From: Olsenella sp. oral taxon 807
GTDB taxonomy: Bacteria; Actinomycetota; Coriobacteriia; Coriobacteriales; Atopobiaceae
Assembly: GCF_001189515.2 (NCBI RefSeq)
Contig: NZ_CP012069.2
Location: 1 to 64,000, forward strand
Direction of reading: 5' to 3'
DNA length: 64,000 nt
Shown here piece after piece: positions 44,349 to 52,919 of the stretch. Within the stretch, counting starts at the first letter, position 1. Every line of letters begins with the position of its first letter. The translations under genes were made by a program, and so were the position numbers. A model generated the notes under the pieces. That model was not told the origin of the DNA and searched no databases. It saw nothing but the letters and a program-made list of their open reading frames with translations.

Positions 44349-46142
44349 AACCCTAGTTCTTTCTGATTGTAGAACTACCGCCTGATCAAACCAAAGAAAA
44401 TCGAGAAAATCGCAGGTCGAGGCCCCAAGGGGCCTCTCTTGTGCTATATTATATGTAGTGCTACTTACTACTTCCTGTGTGGCACGGGAGGCGACCGGGA
44501 TGCCGTTCATAAAGGTGCAGAAGCTGGTCAGGGACGAGTCCGGCGCAATCAGGAGCGGGTCCGCCGCCGTGGTCGACACGTCGTACGTGCGCGGCGCCAA
44601 GTACCACTCGGCGCAGGCGGTGCGCGAGAGGCTGGGCAAGGTCGTCTGGCTCGCGGACGACAGGCGCTCGGGCGTGTTCGCGTCACCGACGCGCGGCCTG
44701 GTGGAGTACGACGCGGACGCCGACGGATTCGCGCCGGTGGCCAAGGGCGACGAGCGGCTGGCGAACACGGGCGCGTTCCCCGAGCCGCCGCGGCACCTGG
44801 AGCTCGGCCCCGAGCACCTGCTGCTGTCGTTCCTGGGCGCCGATGGGGTCGCGGGGTGCCTCAGGGAGGCGCTCCCCGACGACCGGTCCTACCAGCGCGC
44901 CCTCGCCCACGTCACGCACGGCGTGGTGCGGGACGGGAGCCGCGAGACCTGCGACAACATGGTGGCCAGGTCCTTCGCGGCTCTGGCGCTGCCGGGCGTG
45001 CCGCCCGCGTCGCTGAGATCGGACACGGCGTTCTTCTCGGCGATGGGCGCCGACGGGGCGAAGGTCGCGTTCTTCAGGGCGTTCGCCAGGCTCATGAGGA
45101 GGACGAAGCCCGGCTTCGGCCGCGCATGCTACGTGGACTCCACCCCGCTCCCGAACGACGCGGTCGACAACCCGCTCAACGCCCTCTGCAGCCACGGGCT
45201 GAGGGGCGCGGCGGTCCAGATGCGCCTCGCGCTCGTGCTCGACGAGACGACGGGGCTGCCCGTCTGGTACGAGGTCGTGCCCGGCAACGTACTTGACCTC
45301 TCGACCATAAAGACCGTGATGGGCGACGTCCTCGCCACGCTCGGCATCGAGGTCGTAACCGCGGTCCTCGACGCGGGCTACGCGTCGCGCGAGCTGCTCG
45401 AGGCCTTCTCCGAGGGCGAGAGGGACGTGCTGGTCAGGATGCCGGCGAGGAGGGGGTACCCGTACCGCGAGCTCTGGCGGGGCGTCCGCTCTCTGATCGG
45501 CAAGGGCAAGTACGCGATCACGCGCTCCGGCCACCTCTACTTCGCCAGGAGGCGCGACGTCGAGGTGCAGGGCGTGAGGCTGCACTGCTACGTCTACGTG
45601 GACCAGACCAACGCCACGCCGCGCTTCGCCAGGTGGCTGGACAAGAACCAGGAGAGGTTCGACGGGATGTCGCTCGCCGAGAAGGACTGGGAGACCGTGC
45701 GGCAGGGCTACTTCGTGCTGATGTCCACCAAGGTCGCGACGCCCCGCGAGATCCTGGACGAGTACTTCTGCCGCACCGAGATCGAGGGCGTCTTCAAGAC
45801 CAGCAAGGACTACCTGGGCCTGCTGCCGCTGCGCAAGTGGAGCGACCTCACCGTGCGCGGCAAGATCCTCGCCGACATCATCGGCACCATCGTGGTGCTC
45901 AGGATGCGCAAGGCGCTCGCCGGGGCCGACGTCTCCCTCACCGAGGTATGGGGCAAGGCCAGGTCGCTGTCCTGCTACACCAACGCCGACGGCAGGGTCG
46001 TGGTCGAGACGCCGTCGAGGCAGGTCCGCGAGTACTACAAGGCGCTCGGGGTGAAGGTGCCCTCGTCAATCGACGTCAGGGAATTCGACCGTGACGTCCT
46101 CGGCCTGGAGCTGTAGTTCTACAATTAGCGTCATCTAGGGTT
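44349..46142 (+). mobile_element. Intact IS1634-like (IS4-superfamily) insertion sequence
   Basis: Left end ACCCTAGTTCTTTCTGATTG and the reverse complement of the right end, ACCCTAGATGACGCTAATTG, both run on into TAGAACTAC, giving imperfect terminal inverted repeats of about 28 bp. It carries one full-length transposase. No clear target duplication is visible. The clean ends and frame make it the only insertion sequence in the window likely to be active. It sits directly next to repeat array 2. Confidence 0.8.
44500..46116 (+). CDS. IS1634-family transposase
   Basis: 538 residues. DDE catalysts are visible in order: ACYVDSTPLPNDAVDN (first D), VVTAVLDAGYASRELL (second D) and EYFCRTEIEGVFKTSKDYLG (E, with the Y-x2-R-x3-E-x6-K-like signature). 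An N-terminal segment (RGAKYHSAQAVRERLGKV) and central helical region precede. ATG 44500 follows GGGAGG at good spacing; the frame is open 42 bp further upstream but without a better start. An A+T-rich TATATTATATGTAG tract lies about 45 bp ahead of the start, possibly its promoter. Confidence 0.85.
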   Translation: MPFIKVQKLVRDESGAIRSGSAAVVDTSYVRGAKYHSAQAVRERLGKVVWLADDRRSGVFASPTRGLVEYDADADGFAPVAKGDERLANTGAFPEPPRHLELGPEHLLLSFLGADGVAGCLREALPDDRSYQRALAHVTHGVVRDGSRETCDNMVARSFAALALPGVPPASLRSDTAFFSAMGADGAKVAFFRAFARLMRRTKPGFGRACYVDSTPLPNDAVDNPLNALCSHGLRGAAVQMRLALVLDETTGLPVWYEVVPGNVLDLSTIKTVMGDVLATLGIEVVTAVLDAGYASRELLEAFSEGERDVLVRMPARRGYPYRELWRGVRSLIGKGKYAITRSGHLYFARRRDVEVQGVRLHCYVYVDQTNATPRFARWLDKNQERFDGMSLAEKDWETVRQGYFVLMSTKVATPREILDEYFCRTEIEGVFKTSKDYLGLLPLRKWSDLTVRGKILADIIGTIVVLRMRKALAGADVSLTEVWGKARSLSCYTNADGRVVVETPSRQVREYYKALGVKVPSSIDVREFDRDVLGLEL

Positions 46143-46581
46143 AAATAGGCGGTATTTCACTGTTCGACAATGCGATGATCGAACACCAGGAATCTCTTTC
46201 GTCTGCGCGGACCCACCAACGAAATGATCGACCGCGCCCCTACATGCCACCCGATGTGTGGGAGGGCCCGCTCTACGTCGTACGGCACGGGTTCTCGCGT
46301 GGAATTCTCACGGACGACACCGCGCGCTTTCCCCATGGGGTGGCCGACGGCGTGCCATTCTCGCCCACGATGATGTTTCCCAGGGGCTATGATAGGCTCG
46401 CGCTCTAGCGGAACAAGTTCGTCAAGCCTTCCCGCGCGGAATGGGGCGACTGGCGTATGCCGCGAGAGGCCGAGGGCTGCGGCCGCGCCGTGGAAGGCCG
46501 TCAGGGAGCCAGGCATGGAGGAGGGGCGTTTTCCCGAGCCATCAAAGCGCTGCAGGGACATCGTAGATCGGAGGCCCGTGG
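46143..46581. other. Region without a recognised gene
   Basis: A 77-codon forward frame (46175-46408: PPDVWEGPLYVVRHGFSRG) and an overlapping reverse frame are both open. Neither has a known relative I can name, and the forward one lacks a good ribosome-binding site. Left unassigned. Confidence 0.3.
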
Positions 46582-47154
46582 ATGACCCTTGAGACAAGAC
46601 GGCTGGTCCTGCGCCCCTGGGAGGAGGGCGATGCGGAGGACCTGTACAGGTACGCGAGCCATCCCGACGTGGGGCCGATCGCCGGATGGGCCGTCCATGC
46701 GAGCGTGGAGTACAGCCGAGAGATCATCAGGGGGGTGCTTTCCGCGCCGGAGAACTACGCCGTGGTCCTCAAGGAGACGGGGCGACCGGTCGGCAGCATC
46801 GGGCTGATGCGCGGCGGGGCGAGCAACATCAGCATCCCCGACACGGAGGGTGAGATCGGGTACTGGATCGGCGTTCCGTATTGGGGCCGGGGCCTCATCC
46901 CCGAGGCGGTCCGCGAGATGGTGCGGCACGGCTTCGAAGGTCTCGGCCTCGAGAGGATATGGTGCGGCTACTTCGAGGGGAACGTGAAGTCGAGGCGGGT
47001 GCAGGAGAAGTGCGGGTTTTGCTACCACCACACGGCGGAGAACGTCCCCTGCGCATTGGAGGGCGTGCTGCGAACGGAGCATATAACCTGCCTCTCGAGG
47101 GAAGCATGGCTCTCCGCGAGGGGTGGGCCGGTCCCCGGCGGAGGGGAGGGCTGA
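46582..47154 (+). CDS. GNAT-family N-acetyltransferase (RimJ/RimL-like)
   Basis: 190 residues. [20 protein letters not shown] is the classic RimJ/L opening, and [20 protein letters not shown] includes the acetyl-CoA loop (G-x-G-L). [20 protein letters not shown] and QEKCGF complete the fold. It transfers acetyl from acetyl-CoA to an amine; the substrate is unknown. GGAGG lies about eight bases before the ATG. The last 20 residues are Gly/Pro-rich and may be a read-through tail. Confidence 0.85.
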   Translation: MTLETRRLVLRPWEEGDAEDLYRYASHPDVGPIAGWAVHASVEYSREIIRGVLSAPENYAVVLKETGRPVGSIGLMRGGASNISIPDTEGEIGYWIGVPYWGRGLIPEAVREMVRHGFEGLGLERIWCGYFEGNVKSRRVQEKCGFCYHHTAENVPCALEGVLRTEHITCLSREAWLSARGGPVPGGGEG

Positions 47155-47286
47155 GGCAAGGGTGAGAGAGCTGTCCGAGATGTAGCTGGGCGAGCTACCG
47201 CTAGACGAGCTGCGGGAGCTTTGCTCTCGTAAAGATCGATATCACCACGGGAGACGAGATAGTTCCCGGTCGCATTTCCCGATCGC

Positions 47287-47650
47287 ATGGAGTACCGCCA
47301 TCCCTTATGTTCGAAGAGAGTCCGGTGCAGGTGCAAGGACACGCGCGTGCGGCAGTACTTCATGGAGTCCGCGCTGGCCGAAAAGCTCGAGACCGTAGTG
47401 ACGCGTGGGATCGCCAACACACGCGGACGCGATTACTACGACATACATATACTGGTCCGTCTGAAATCGGAGGAGGTCGACCGACAGCCTCTTCACGAAG
47501 CCGTTGTGGCTACCACGTCAAGCGAGGCTCGGTCGAGAAGATGGCTGGCTACACAGCGACACTCGAGGAGGTCCGAGTATCGGGAATCATGCGAGGCGTG
47601 GACCTCGTATATCGTAGGGTCGCCTTACGCGGCAGGACCTGACTTCGACG
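47287..47650 (+). pseudogene. Fused remnants of an AbiEi/AbiEii pair
   Basis: GACACGCGCGTGCGGCAGTACTTCATGGAGTCCGCGCTG (47339-47377) is nearly identical to 48890-48927 inside the AbiEi gene. It is then joined to AEKLETVVTRGIANTRGRDY and YDIHILVR, the C-terminal part of an AbiEii nucleotidyltransferase, followed by a frameshift and KRGSVEKMAGYTATLEEVRV. A second, older AbiE module therefore decayed here by internal deletion. Confidence 0.6.
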
Positions 47651-47689
47651 AGATCGTCGGTTCAACCTTCGAGTCCTGCTCTTCGAGTT

Positions 47690-47752
47690 GAAGAGGATCA
47701 CACCTACGAGGGTGACCACCCCCGTAATGCACGCAACAATGACTGACTCCAT
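47690..47752 (-). pseudogene. Small membrane-protein N-terminal fragment
   Basis: MESVIVACITGVVTLVGVIL begins a single hydrophobic segment of the sort seen in small phage-associated membrane proteins. After 21 residues the frame turns into unrelated basic sequence. Identification is weak. Confidence 0.3.
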
Positions 47753-47899
47753 AGAAGGACTGCTCCCTGCACTCGAAGCCGAATCCCCAAGAGGAAGTTT
47801 CAAATGGCGTCATAAGGTCGTCCCTGCGACATGTCGTATCGTGCCGCATCGCCACGACGGCGCGAGTCGATGCAAACTCGGCACTCCACGGTGTTCAAT

Positions 47900-48525
47900 T
47901 GGGGGCGACGGGGACCATACTTCCAACCATCGAAAGCACAAGTTGCGACCGGAGGGCGGCGAAGTACCACGAGGGCGGCGTCGAGCGGGCGCTGTCGGAC
48001 GGCGAGGGCGGCAGGGGCACGGTCGGGCGCGAGCGCGGGAGGCTCTGACGCCCCGTCGTCCCTCGCCTCGGCCGACCTGCCGGACGGCGAGGCGATCCTG
48101 CTCGCGGGCAAGACGCACGAGGGCCCCGACCACGCCGGGTTTCCCGGGATCACGGGCGGCAGGCGCCTACGGGGAGACCTGACGCGAGTCGTGCCGGCGA
48201 CGTCTCGGCGTGCATCCCCGCGAAGACGAGGCGCTGCCCGGCGGCCGTGCCGGGCCGCCTCGGGCTCGTGTCCGCGCACGGCTCCCGGCCGGACCTGGTC
48301 GAGGGTCTCTTCTCGAGGACGGCCCGCCGGACGCTGCGCAGCATCCGGATGTCCAGCAAGGACGAGCCCGAGGAGAGGATCCTGCGCTACCTCGGGGAAG
48401 TGAGCGCCGAGCCGGTCGCCCACGGGTGTGGCGAGACCTATCGGACGTCGACCCGACGGCCAAGGGCCCGTCCTGGACACCCTCCTTTCGGATGGGACAG
48501 ACAAGATAGGTTAGTTGCTGGATGT
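47900..48525 (+). mobile_element. IS630-family remnant, copy 2
   Basis: Fragments in shifted frames: SADLPDGEAILLAGKTHEGP, HAGFPGITGGRRLRGDLTRV, then PDLVEGLFSRTARRTLRSIR and EERILRYLGEVSAEPVAHG. The same family as 26090-26842 but more decayed. The right end GGTTAGTTGCTGGATGTTAT (48509) parallels GGTTAGTTTCTGGACGCTAC. Confidence 0.6.
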
Positions 48526-48572
48526 TATGCTAGCGCAAGGTTCGGTCGTCGGCAGAATTAGACCAGTCACTC

Positions 48573-48609
48573 ACACTGCATTGAAATATGTGAGCTTGTA
48601 GTGTAAACT
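48573..48609 (+). promoter_or_regulatory. Promoter and inverted repeat of the AbiE module
   Basis: TTGAAA (48581-48586), a 17-bp spacer and TAAACT (48604-48609) form a good sigma-70 promoter. ACACTGCA (48573-48580) and TGTAGTGT (48597-48604) are inverted around the -35 and overlap the -10 edge. AbiEi antitoxins repress their operon by binding inverted repeats, so this is a likely operator. Confidence 0.6.
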
Positions 48610-48626
48610 GACCTCGGTGATGAACG

Positions 48627-49169
48627 ATGCTCTACGGATATGATGACATGCTCGCCCGCTACGGCTCTGCCTACCAGATTGGCAAGGCGGTCGACTCTGG
48701 CGCTGTCTTCAAGATCGCCCGCGGACTCTATTCGGACGAGCGGCATCCCGACCCGAACGCCGTTGTCTGCGCGCTCTACCCGCAGACGGTTCTTACTATG
48801 GACTCGGCCTTCTACCTGCACGGGCTGACCGACGTGGTTCCCGAGATGGTGCATGTTGCCACGGCGCGCAACTCGACCCGAATCAAGGACGCGCGCGTGC
48901 GGCAGTACTTCATGGAGTCCGCGCTGATGGTGGCCGGGGTGGAGATGACAGGTGATGGCGGTTCGACCGTCCGCCTGTTCTCGCGCGAGCGCATGCTAGT
49001 GGAGCTGCTGCGATGTGCGGGCTCGATGCCCCTAGACTACTACAAGGAGCTTATCGTTTCGTATCGCAAGATTGTGGGTGACCTGGACATGAGGGAAGTC
49101 GAGGACTGTATGGCGCTCTACAGGCGCGCGGACAGCCTCTTCGACATGATGCAGAGGGAGGTGCTGTAG
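48627..49169 (+). CDS. AbiEi-type antitoxin (type IV TA)
   Basis: 180 residues. An N-terminal winged helix (YGSAYQIGKAVDSGAVFKIA, RGLYSD) is followed by VVCALYPQTVLTMDSAFYLH, RVRQYFMESALMVAG and VRLFSRERMLVELLRCAG, the AbiEi order. It neutralises the AbiEii nucleotidyltransferase without stable binding and represses the operon. The partner begins 2 bp downstream. The frame is intact and the promoter good, so it may still be expressed although the toxin is truncated. Confidence 0.8.
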   Translation: MLYGYDDMLARYGSAYQIGKAVDSGAVFKIARGLYSDERHPDPNAVVCALYPQTVLTMDSAFYLHGLTDVVPEMVHVATARNSTRIKDARVRQYFMESALMVAGVEMTGDGGSTVRLFSRERMLVELLRCAGSMPLDYYKELIVSYRKIVGDLDMREVEDCMALYRRADSLFDMMQREVL

Positions 49170-49171
49170 AG

Positions 49172-49888
49172 ATGGACCTCCGTCAGATTCGAGACGTCTA
49201 CATCGACGACGGGCTTGACTTCCAGAACGCCACGGCGCGCACCTGCCGCGACGTGGTGCTCACGCTGATCTCGGCATCGCGCATGGCCGACCACGTGACG
49301 GTGAAGGGCGGCGTGGTGATGCAGCAGATATCGGGCGACGGGAGGCGGGCCACGCGCGACATCGACCTCGACTTCGTGCGCTACCCCATGACCGACGAGG
49401 GCATCAGGGCTTTCATCCGCACCCTCTGCCCGGCGGACATAGACGTGCGCCTTGAGATCGTCGGCCCCATAGATGACCTCAAACACCAGGGCTACCACGG
49501 CAAGCGCGTCTACCTTCGCGTCACGGACTCCACCGGCACGAGCATGGAGACGAAGCTCGACCTGGGCGTTCACGACAAGCTACCGCTCGAGCAGTTGGAA
49601 CTCTGGTTCGACACGGCGCTGCAGGACGAGGGCGTCGCTCTCATGGCCAACTCAAAGGAGCAGGTCTGCGCCGAGAAGCTGCGCTCGCTCATGCGCATCG
49701 GCGCGGCGTCCACGCGCTTCAAGGACGTCTTCGACGTGTACTACCTGCTCTGCCGTGAGGGGGTGGATGCGGATGCCCCCGACCGGGCCATGCGCGTGCT
49801 GGTCTACGACGCCGACCCACTGCTTGGCGAGAGAGGCGGATGTTCTCCTCGAACGGCAGGGCGGCGCCGTCGATCATGGTGGAAGTGA
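49172..49888 (+). pseudogene. AbiEii nucleotidyltransferase toxin, 3'-truncated
   Basis: The N-terminal 215 residues are good AbiEii: HVTVKGGVVMQQ with the GG motif, RRATRDIDLDF (the D-x-D catalytic pair), METKLDLGVHD, and KEQVCAEKLRSLMR then FKDVFDVYYL. At about 49825 the frame runs into foreign DNA (part of an aldolase gene on the other strand), and the final 20 residues are nonsense. The C-terminal helices of the family are missing, so activity is doubtful. AbiEii toxins transfer nucleotides, GTP-dependent in the studied cases. Confidence 0.75.
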
Positions 49889-50040
49889 AGCCGGCGTTCA
49901 CGGCCTGGCGTACGTCGCCAAGCGTCTTGCCATGGTCCAGGTGCGGTGTTATGGGCACGGTGTAGCCATTGATGGCGCGCTGAGCGGTATTGGCGATGTA
50001 CTCGTAGTCGGTGACCTGATATTCGTGGGCGCGAATGTCT
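49815..50040 (-). pseudogene. Class II fructose-bisphosphate aldolase fragment
   Basis: Reverse strand: YEYIANTAQRAINGYTVPIT, PHLDHGKTLGDVRQAVNAGF, TSTMIDGAALPFEENIRLSR. The HLDHG-x-T zinc ligand and DGAALPFEENI are class II aldolase signatures. Both ends are missing; the right part breaks at the AbiEii junction. It is an out-of-context chromosomal fragment. Confidence 0.75.
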
Positions 50041-50640
50041 TGGGTTGCGCGTGGATGGCTCGCGCTTCCCTGTGATGCCTGTGGCAGGGTTGCTGGGCCT
50101 GTACGTATGTGGCGCATGGGCAGCCTACGCGTCGCCATGTCTCGGCAGTGGGATGGCCCCGAAACTCCCGCGCGCCCTTGCGTCTTGCGAGGTACGCCTG
50201 GCATACCATGAGCATAAGACTCATCACGGACGGCGTGATGGGCAGAGGCGACCAGCCCAGGATCATTTTGCTGAGCGCGTCGGGCACGAAAAGCGCCATA
50301 CCCAGCATCGCTCTTGCCATGCGACCGATGCCGGTCGCCGCCCCGCCCGTCAGGGCCCACGCCTGGGCTCCCAAGAGCCTGGTGACACGCCTGCACGAAG
50401 ACGCGCTCTCGATGAGGTCGGAAATCTATCCCACAGGCTGGGGCGACATCCTCGCCCATGTCCTTGAGCCGGAACAGCAGGAAAGACAGGTCATCTGCCC
50501 TCCCTTCGCCACCCAGTGGGTCCTCGGCCAGAGGCGTCGCATCCCGAGAGAAGATGGACGTGACAACTCCCATGAAGCTATCACGCCTGTCGTTGGGAAG
50601 GGTCCCGGGGACCCCTTAGCCTACGCTTCTCAGAACCGTC
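50041..50640. other. Decayed region, possible membrane-protein relic
   Basis: On the reverse strand, ALTGGAATGIGRMARAMLGM, ALFVPDALSKMILGW and a second hydrophobic stretch suggest part of a membrane transporter, possibly BioY-like, but frames are broken. Nothing on the forward strand is recognised. Confidence 0.3.
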
Positions 50641-51183
50641 TTAGCTCCTCGTGAGCAGCGTTGCGATCGCATCGAACGTGTTGCCGCTGCGGATGGTCAG
50701 CAGCGGATAGAAGTCCTCTCGCATGAGCAGCCTGTGGTATGCGGTCCTCAGGTACTCTGACTCGCTAAACTTGCCCCAGAACACCACGTGCCTCCCAAAA
50801 TGTATCGCCTCGTCGCCCAGCGGCATGGACTTGATGCGTCGACGTGCATGCTGTGCGTCTATCTCACGTGTGAAGAACAGCACGTCGCGGCGGGCGATCG
50901 GCTCGCTCCACCACGTCGGCAGGTCGGGGACCTCAGACAGGTAGTCTTCCCGAGACAGGATCGCAAGGCGGATGGGAAAGGGGTAGCGCTCCTTGAGCAT
51001 GGCCGCAAAGGCGCGGGAGATCTCAGACTCAGGCACATCGGTCTCGAACAGCACGTTGCCGCTGTTGATGTACGAGCGGACATCGGCGCACCCCATGTCT
51101 TCGACCTGCCTGCGAAGCTCGTCCATGATGACCTTGTTCTTGCCGCCGACGTTGATGCCGCGTAGCAATGCCACGTATTCCAT
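50641..51183 (-). CDS. DUF1697 domain protein
   Basis: 180 residues. MEYVALLRGINVGGKNKVIM and VRSYINSGNVLFETD are the DUF1697 hallmarks. PTWWSEPIARRDVLFFTRE and the end LTIRSGNTFDAIATLL also fit. Biochemical function is unknown in the family. ATG 51183 has GAGGG upstream and is preferred over the GTG two codons before. Confidence 0.85.
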   Translation of the reverse strand: MEYVALLRGINVGGKNKVIMDELRRQVEDMGCADVRSYINSGNVLFETDVPESEISRAFAAMLKERYPFPIRLAILSREDYLSEVPDLPTWWSEPIARRDVLFFTREIDAQHARRRIKSMPLGDEAIHFGRHVVFWGKFSESEYLRTAYHRLLMREDFYPLLTIRSGNTFDAIATLLTRS

Positions 51184-51189
51184 CTTCAC

Positions 51190-51678
51190 CCTCGAGTCTC
51201 GACCGGTCCCGCGCTCTGATTATCCCATGACCTCCTGCAACAACCTGGCATCAGAAAAGCTCCACGACCTCCTTGGCGTGCGCGCGGTCATGCTGGGTGG
51301 CGGAGACGCCCTCAATTGACCGTTCAGAGGGACTGGTCTGTGCGGCGAGCTGGGCCGCATCATGGCGGCCGCCGCAGATGGCATGTTCGATACGCCGGCG
51401 GTGTTCTCGAGTCGCAAAAGTCTCGCCAGCTGCGGGCAGGTGGGCTGCAACTTGACTGTCGTCGAGGCAAGAGAATATGGATGCGCATGGCTCCATTGCA
51501 AAGTGAGCAACGCGAGGGAGAGATGGGCGAGCATGACGTAGGTGTCGATCACCCAGTGGTACACTCTCGAGAAGAGCGGGTGAGCCCGCATGCATGCGAG
51601 GGGCGTGGTGGCCGTCGGGAACATGCCATTCCCGTCTGCGGCCCTTCGCGGATGGCTTCAAAGAGAGGATTGACCGCC
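51190..51678. other. Intergenic, no gene recognised
   Basis: Open frames exist on both strands (for example a reverse frame 51251-51661), but none shows a known domain, and coding signals are poor. The right end holds the ribosome-binding site of the YhfC-like gene. Confidence 0.35.
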
Positions 51679-52485
51679 ATGGTTTCTGATGCGTCGCTGG
51701 CCTGCATGGTCGTTGCGGCTGTGATCTCGTTTGGCGCGCCGGTCGTGGCGCTCGTCGTTGCGAGAAGACGACTGCACGTCCAGTTTAGGGCGGTTCTCGT
51801 CGGCGTGCTGGTGTTCGTTGTCTTTGCGGGCTTTCTCGAGCAGCTTGTCCATGCGTTGGCGTTTTCCGCGTTTCCGGGCCTGAGATTCACGCCGGTCGCC
51901 TTTGTCCCGTACGCCGCCCTTGCCGCGGGCGTGTTCGAGGAGCTAGGGCGCAGCTGCGGGTTCATGCTTCTGCTACGGTCTGGGAAGGCGGATCACGACC
52001 TGCCCTGTGCCATCGGATACGGTATCGGCCATGGGGGGATCGAGGCTATGCTGATAGTGGGCTTGTCGATGGTATCGAACATAGCTCTCGCGCTTGCGCT
52101 CAATAGCGTCGGTGGCGCTGACGCGTTGCTCGCGACCGTGCCCGACGCCTCGCGTGTACTTGTCGCCCAACAGATAGACGCCCTCATCGGAATCGCCCCG
52201 ACGGTATACCTGATTGCTGGGTTCGAGCGCATCGTCTCGATGGCGCTGCATGTCGCGCTGTCTGTCCTGGTATGGATGGCGGTCAGCGGTAGGATCGGCA
52301 AGGCCTGGATATTCGGGGCGGTGTTGCTGCATGCGCTTGCGGATGGCGGGGCGGCACTCTATCAGCAAGGGATGATGCTTCTGCCGGTGAGCGAGCTATG
52401 GGCGCTTATCGCGACCGTTGCGACGGCGCTATTGGTCATCCGGCTGTACGCGGGACATGGATGCCATAGCGACGGAACTGCCTAG
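51679..52485 (+). CDS. YhfC-family intramembrane glutamic-type protease-like protein
   Basis: 268 residues with about seven hydrophobic helices. GVFEELGRSCGFMLLL holds the glutamate pair, AIGYGIGHGGIEAMLIVGLS a G-H-G-G-x-E segment, and FGAVLLHALADGGAALY a late histidine, all as in YhfC/PrsW-like proteins. Substrate unknown. ATG 51679 has AGAGAGG upstream; the in-frame ATG at 51652 is less likely. Confidence 0.75.
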   Translation: MVSDASLACMVVAAVISFGAPVVALVVARRRLHVQFRAVLVGVLVFVVFAGFLEQLVHALAFSAFPGLRFTPVAFVPYAALAAGVFEELGRSCGFMLLLRSGKADHDLPCAIGYGIGHGGIEAMLIVGLSMVSNIALALALNSVGGADALLATVPDASRVLVAQQIDALIGIAPTVYLIAGFERIVSMALHVALSVLVWMAVSGRIGKAWIFGAVLLHALADGGAALYQQGMMLLPVSELWALIATVATALLVIRLYAGHGCHSDGTA

Positions 52486-52919
52486 CGTGGATTCGACGTC
52501 ATGGGATCTTGATCCCTCGCCTCACATCGATGATGGGGATGCTCGCAGTGGCGGAAGGCGTCCCCGTGGCGGGCGGGCGTGCTGTCTTCCCACGCGCCCA
52601 TTCGGATGAGGAGCGCATCGGTGCGCGGGGACGCCCCTGCCGGGCGCACGGCAAAGAGCATGTCCAATGAGGTCGCGTCGTCAGTCTCTACCTGTGTTGG
52701 GACCTTGGCCTGTCGGACGCCATGGCCCTGTAGCGTCGTTAGGGTCGATGGGTTTTAGCCCGGTGATGAGGTTGGCCGGTCTCCCCCTGCCTCAAGCAGA
52801 GTGAGACCGGCGGGATCTATGCTGAGCTTCTCACGGAGGGCCTTCAACTTCTTTTGTACCGACATCGCTCGCCAACTCCCGTTGGCCCCGCAGCAGGCCG
52901 CTTCTCTCTTGGACCCGAC
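52486..52919. other. Intergenic, no gene recognised
   Basis: Separates the YhfC gene from the convergent AlbA_2 gene. No domain is recognised in any frame and no obvious bidirectional terminator is seen. Confidence 0.35.

Noticed and set aside
46157-46597. A 146-codon reverse gene
   Set aside because: No domain, weak start, and it overlaps an equally weak forward frame.
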